64,000 bases of DNA from Sphingomonas sp. Y38-1Y (GTDB lineage: Bacteria > Pseudomonadota > Alphaproteobacteria > Sphingomonadales > Sphingomonadaceae): positions 1,364,001 to 1,428,000 of the forward strand of contig NZ_CP135916.1 in NCBI RefSeq assembly GCF_032391395.1, given 5' to 3'. Shown here in pieces: positions 61,685-64,000 of the stretch. The translations under genes and the position numbers were made by a program. The notes beneath the pieces were generated by a model, which was given only the letters and a program-made list of their open reading frames with translations, was not told the origin of the DNA and did no database searches. The first letter of the stretch is position 1. Each line of letters opens with the position of its first letter.

Positions 61685-63214
61685 ATGAAACACGCCCTTC
61701 CCGTCACTCGCGCGGACGATTTCGCGCGCTGGTACCAGACCGTCATCGCCGAGGCCGACATGGCCGAGGAGAGCGGCGTGCGCGGGTGCATGGTCATCCG
61801 GCCATGGGGCTACGGCATCTGGGAGCGGATGCAGCGCCTGCTCGACGATCGCATCAAGGCGACGGGGCACGAGAACTGCTATTTCCCGCTGTTCATCCCG
61901 CTTTCCTATTTCGAGAAGGAAGCCGAGCATGTCGACGGCTTCGCCAAGGAGATGGCGGTCGTCACGCATCACCGGCTGGTGCAAAAGGACGGCAAGCTCG
62001 TTCCCGATCCCGAGGCGAAGCTGGAAGAGCCGTTGGTCGTTCGGCCGACGTCGGAGACGGTGATCGGTGCCGCCTTCAGCCGCTGGGTCCAGTCGTGGCG
62101 CGACCTCCCCGTGCTCATCAACCAGTGGGCCAATGTCGTCCGCTGGGAGATGCGGACGCGCATGTTCCTGCGCACCGCCGAGTTCCTGTGGCAGGAGGGC
62201 CATACCGCGCACGCGAGCGAAGCCGAGGCGCGCGAAGAGACGATGAAGATGCTGGAGGTCTATCGCGCCTTTGCCGAGGATTGCTGCGGCATCCCCGTCA
62301 TCGCGGGCGAAAAGCCGGAGAATGAGCGCTTCCCCGGCGCGGTCGCGACCTACAGCATCGAGGCGATGATGCAGGACGGCAAGGCGCTTCAGGCCGGCAC
62401 CAGCCACTTCCTCGGCACCACCTTCTCCTCGGCACAGAACATCCGCTTCCAGAACGCGGCGGGCGAGCTGGAGCTCGCGCAGACGACGAGCTGGGGCGTG
62501 TCGACGCGGATGATCGGCGGGCTCATCATGGTGCACGGCGACGACGACGGCCTGCGCGTGCCGCCGCGCGTCGCGCCGTGGCAGGTCGTCATCATCCCGA
62601 TGCTGCGCGACGCCCCGGAGGACGAAGCGGTGCTCGATTATGCCCGCTCGCTCCAGGCCGAGCTCGCACGCCAGACGGCGCTGGGCGAGCCCGTCCGCGC
62701 GATGGTGGACGGCCGCGCGCAAAAGGCGGGCAACAAGCGCTGGGGCTGGGTCAAGAAGGGCGCGCCGATCATCGTCGAGGTCGGCCCGCGCGATGTCGCC
62801 GCGGGCAACGTCGCGGTGATCCGCCGCGACCGGCTGTACCGCGAGGACGGCAAGCTCGACACCGCGTTCGTGGCGCGCGACGGCTTCGTCGACCAGGTCG
62901 CGGGGCTGCTGGGCGAAGTGCAGGAAGCGCTGCATGTCGAGGCGCGCGCACGCCTGGACGCCGGCATCCGCCGCGACGTTACCGACTTCGCAGGGCTGGA
63001 GACGCATTTCGCCGAGAGCGAGCGCTACCCTGGCTGGGTCGAGGTCGAATGGGCCAAGCCGACCGGCGCCGCGCTGGACGCGGTGGTCGAGCGGCTGAAG
63101 GCGCTCAAGCTGACGATCCGCAACGTGCCGGGCACCGCGGCACCGGCACAGGGCGCGTGCATCTTCACCGGCGAGCCGGCGGTGGAACGCATTTTGGTGG
63201 CACGAGCGTATTGA
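61685..63214 (+). CDS. proS: Prolyl-tRNA synthetase, archaeal/eukaryotic type
   Basis: 509 residues from the ATG at 61685, giving MKHALPVTRADDFARWYQTV; upstream frame is repeat-derived. Class II motifs: motif 1 region VRGCMVIRPWGYGIWERMQ, motif 2 WANVVRWEMRTRMFLRTAEF, and LWQEGHTAHAS, a hallmark of the archaeal/eukaryotic type. Motif 3 region is WGVSTRMIGGLIMVHGDDDG. The anticodon domain is at the C-terminus, ending in a Tyr (RAY), again typical of this type. It lacks the editing insertion of the bacterial form. It charges tRNA-Pro. Confidence 0.95.
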   Translation: MKHALPVTRADDFARWYQTVIAEADMAEESGVRGCMVIRPWGYGIWERMQRLLDDRIKATGHENCYFPLFIPLSYFEKEAEHVDGFAKEMAVVTHHRLVQKDGKLVPDPEAKLEEPLVVRPTSETVIGAAFSRWVQSWRDLPVLINQWANVVRWEMRTRMFLRTAEFLWQEGHTAHASEAEAREETMKMLEVYRAFAEDCCGIPVIAGEKPENERFPGAVATYSIEAMMQDGKALQAGTSHFLGTTFSSAQNIRFQNAAGELELAQTTSWGVSTRMIGGLIMVHGDDDGLRVPPRVAPWQVVIIPMLRDAPEDEAVLDYARSLQAELARQTALGEPVRAMVDGRAQKAGNKRWGWVKKGAPIIVEVGPRDVAAGNVAVIRRDRLYREDGKLDTAFVARDGFVDQVAGLLGEVQEALHVEARARLDAGIRRDVTDFAGLETHFAESERYPGWVEVEWAKPTGAALDAVVERLKALKLTIRNVPGTAAPAQGACIFTGEPAVERILVARAY

Positions 63215-63221
63215 GGCGCTG

Positions 63222-63325
63222 TGCCCCGGCGAAGGCCGGGGCCCAGTTGGGGGACGTGGCGACGGCCCGCTGCGCGTTATCACCGAGGCCTTCCTACCTG
63301 GACCCCGGCCTTCGCCGGGGTACAA
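63222..63325. repeat. Paired palindromic repeat (type A)
   Basis: TGCCCCGGCGAAGGCCGGGG (63222-63241, then CCCAG) and the inverted CTGGACCCCGGCCTTCGCCG then GGGTACA (63298-63325). It starts just after the proS stop. Confidence 0.8.
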
Positions 63326-63351
63326 GCTTGCGTTCGGGTCAATCGGCCTGT

Positions 63352-63427
63352 GCTCCCGCGAAGGCGGGAGCCCAGAGCCGCACGCGGCACGCTCATCAAC
63401 CCTGGCCTCCCGCCTCCGCGGGAGCAC
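63352..63427. repeat. Paired palindromic repeat (type D)
   Basis: GCTCCCGCGAAGGCGGGAGC (63352-63371) and the inverted CTCCCGCCTCCGCGGGAGC (about 63407-63425) form a second pair directly after the type A pair, so the whole proS-DUF892 interval is repeat DNA. Confidence 0.75.
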
Positions 63428-63433
63428 GGCTTG

Positions 63434-63910
63434 CTAAGCCGCCGCCGCCGCGCACTGCTCCAAGATCGCCGCCAGCCGGTGGTCGCTCGCCGCTTCCTCG
63501 TCGCGGCAGCGGCGGAGGGTCTTGGCGAGGTCGGCTTCCTCCAGCCGCTCGGCCAGCGCGACCGCGGTTTCATAACTCACATGCTTGGCGGCGAGCGCCT
63601 TTCGCACCGCGCCGACCATCGCTGCGTCGAGCAGTGGGCCGCCATCGATCGTCTCGGTATCGCGCGCCGCATCGTCCATGATGCCCTGCATCCACAAATT
63701 GGGCGGCCCGCCCGCCGAACGCGCGTCCGCCGCCAGCCAATCCGCCTGGAGCCGCGCGCGGGCGATCTCGCGGTCGAGCGCCTCCGACAGCGCCGCCGTC
63801 CGGGCGTGCGCGGCCACCACGGGGAGGCGCTCGGCCAGCAGGCGCTCGCCCGCGAGCATGTCCTGAAGCGCGGTGGCGAGCAGGCTCTCGGCGTCGTCGG
63901 TCTTGTCCAT
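63434..63910 (-). CDS. DUF892 (YciE/YciF-like) ferritin-like protein
   Basis: 158 residues, all alpha-helical: ESLLATALQDMLAGERLLAER, TAALSEALDREIARARLQADWL, GIMDDAARDTET and KHVSYETAVALAERLEEADLA. This fits the YciE/YciF ferritin-like layout (four-helix bundle with Glu/His ligands). Family members are stress-induced and their activity is unclear. The remaining bases to 64000 hold no supported feature. Confidence 0.75.
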   Translation of the reverse strand: MDKTDDAESLLATALQDMLAGERLLAERLPVVAAHARTAALSEALDREIARARLQADWLAADARSAGGPPNLWMQGIMDDAARDTETIDGGPLLDAAMVGAVRKALAAKHVSYETAVALAERLEEADLAKTLRRCRDEEAASDHRLAAILEQCAAAAA

Positions 63911-64000
63911 GCTCGCGACAGCGCGCCGCGCGCGGGCGGGTTCCGCGGGCTGATGCGGATCAGTCCGCCGGGTACGCCTGCCGCCACCAGTCCGCGAACG

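Noticed and set aside
1..64000. CRISPR array, transposase, integrase or prophage genes
   Set aside because: The repeats are paired palindromes, not regularly spaced direct repeats with spacers, and no transposase, integrase or phage structural protein was recognised.

Overview
The window is GC-rich, densely packed bacterial DNA that looks like chromosome from a sphingomonad (Alphaproteobacteria, Sphingomonas in the broad sense). The basis is a set of alphaproteobacterial arrangements: AddAB instead of RecBCD; a ChvG/ChvI pair followed by a short HprK, RapZ, a mannose-type EIIA and HPr; a CckA cell-cycle kinase beside it; yajC-secD-secF followed by an Mth938-like gene; and a large TonB-dependent receptor paired with a lipoprotein. 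There are also many paired palindromic intergenic repeats of the kind common in sphingomonads. Genus assignment is inference; no 16S gene is present.

Layout. 1-4.9 kb: the end of addB, addA and trxA. 5.3-9.8 kb: a beta-helix-like lipoprotein and its TonB-dependent receptor. 9.9-13.6 kb: a prolyl-hydroxylase-type oxygenase diverging from a GspE-like protein whose ATPase motifs are degenerate, then a TPR protein, a leucine-dehydrogenase-type enzyme and tRNA-His. 13.9-17.7 kb: a minus-strand operon of an RNA methyltransferase, bioF, bioD and bioA, joined by 4-base overlaps. 17.7-19.8 kb: a PAP2-type membrane protein, an orphan MbcA/ParS/Xre antitoxin-like protein and small unknown proteins. 19.8-24.1 kb (minus strand): chvI-chvG-hprK-rapZ-EIIA-ptsH. 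24.2-27.0 kb: cckA and a stand-alone receiver.

27.3-39.7 kb is the most specialised block: ten tightly coupled plus-strand genes forming an exosortase A (XrtA/PEP-CTERM) exopolysaccharide locus. They encode an export lipoprotein, chain-length determinant, tyrosine autokinase, outer-membrane barrel, ExeA-type ATPase, polysaccharide deacetylase, FemAB-like protein, glycosyltransferase, an exosortase fused to an EpsI domain, and a glutamine amidotransferase. No PEP-CTERM substrate is encoded in the window. 39.7-41.5 kb: a divergent SDR/HxlR pair with a perfect inverted repeat between them, a DUF1697 protein and tRNA-Pro(GGG).

41.6-45.8 kb: yajC-secD-secF, an Mth938-like gene and an EamA transporter. 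45.9-56.5 kb: a lipid or acyl-CoA catabolic region (thioesterase TesB, two acyl-CoA dehydrogenases, an amidase, a FadJ-type multifunctional enzyme, a serine hydrolase and an acyl-CoA synthetase). 56.6-63.9 kb: an AI-2E-family permease, a DPP IV-type peptidase overlapping a HerA-like ATPase, an archaeal/eukaryotic-type prolyl-tRNA synthetase and a DUF892 ferritin-like protein. No transposase, phage gene or CRISPR array was seen. At least five kinds of paired palindromic repeats fill the intergenic gaps.
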